A DNA stretch of 5,213 nt from Desulfobacteria bacterium (GTDB taxonomy: Bacteria; Desulfobacterota; Desulfobacteria; Desulfobacterales; C00003060). Location of the stretch: NCBI GenBank assembly GCA_030145035.1, contig JAQYWL010000199.1, positions 1-5,213 of the forward strand, in the 5' to 3' direction. Under the pieces are notes generated by a model. It had not been told where the DNA came from and searched no databases. It was given only the letters and a program-made list of their open reading frames with translations. The translations under genes and the position numbers were made by a program. Below, in pieces: positions 5,210-5,213 of the stretch; the first letter of the stretch is position 1, and each line of letters starts with the position of its first letter.

Positions 5210-5213
5210 CAGC

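Larger units (their letters stand above)
5052..5213. other. Non-coding region downstream of secA, cut by the window edge
   Basis: These 162 nt hold no supported gene. They contain overlapping GC-rich inverted repeats at 5056-5110 and an approximately 80-nt imperfect palindrome at 5130-5209. In relatives, as I recall, argJ often follows secA, but nothing of it is visible here. Confidence 0.65.

Overview
The window reads as a piece of a Gram-negative, probably deltaproteobacterial (Desulfobacterota-like) chromosome of roughly balanced base composition. This assignment rests on recalled protein similarity: a short ArgA-type acetyltransferase, a membrane-anchored M23 peptidase, and a SecA with an extra segment in its preprotein-binding domain. 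No database search was possible.

Layout, all genes on the + strand: (1) 41-496, a short ArgA-like GNAT acetyltransferase, probably an N-acetylglutamate synthase; (2) 497-869, a non-coding gap with inverted repeats, a weak promoter candidate and a GC-rich palindrome; (3) 870-1778, a membrane-anchored M23/LytM zinc endopeptidase with a coiled coil, whose best start is a TTG; (4) 1779-2210, a non-coding gap holding a 143-nt imperfect foldback that begins inside the peptidase stop codon, a second long hairpin directly after it, a promoter candidate for secA, a three-copy heptamer repeat with a hairpin, and a 12-codon mini-ORF that overlaps the secA start; (5) 2211-5051, complete secA with its C-terminal zinc motif; (6) 5052-5213, a non-coding tail with nested GC-rich repeats and an approximately 80-nt imperfect palindrome reaching almost to the window edge.

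The three proteins serve different processes: the first step of arginine biosynthesis, peptidoglycan remodelling, and Sec-dependent export. The large structured gaps suggest separate transcription of secA rather than one tight operon. The coding genes are ordinary. What is unusual is that every intergenic gap contains long imperfect palindromes, best explained as dispersed foldback or MITE-like elements or as structured RNA. I see no new multi-gene system, no CRISPR array, no transposase and no rRNA or tRNA gene.
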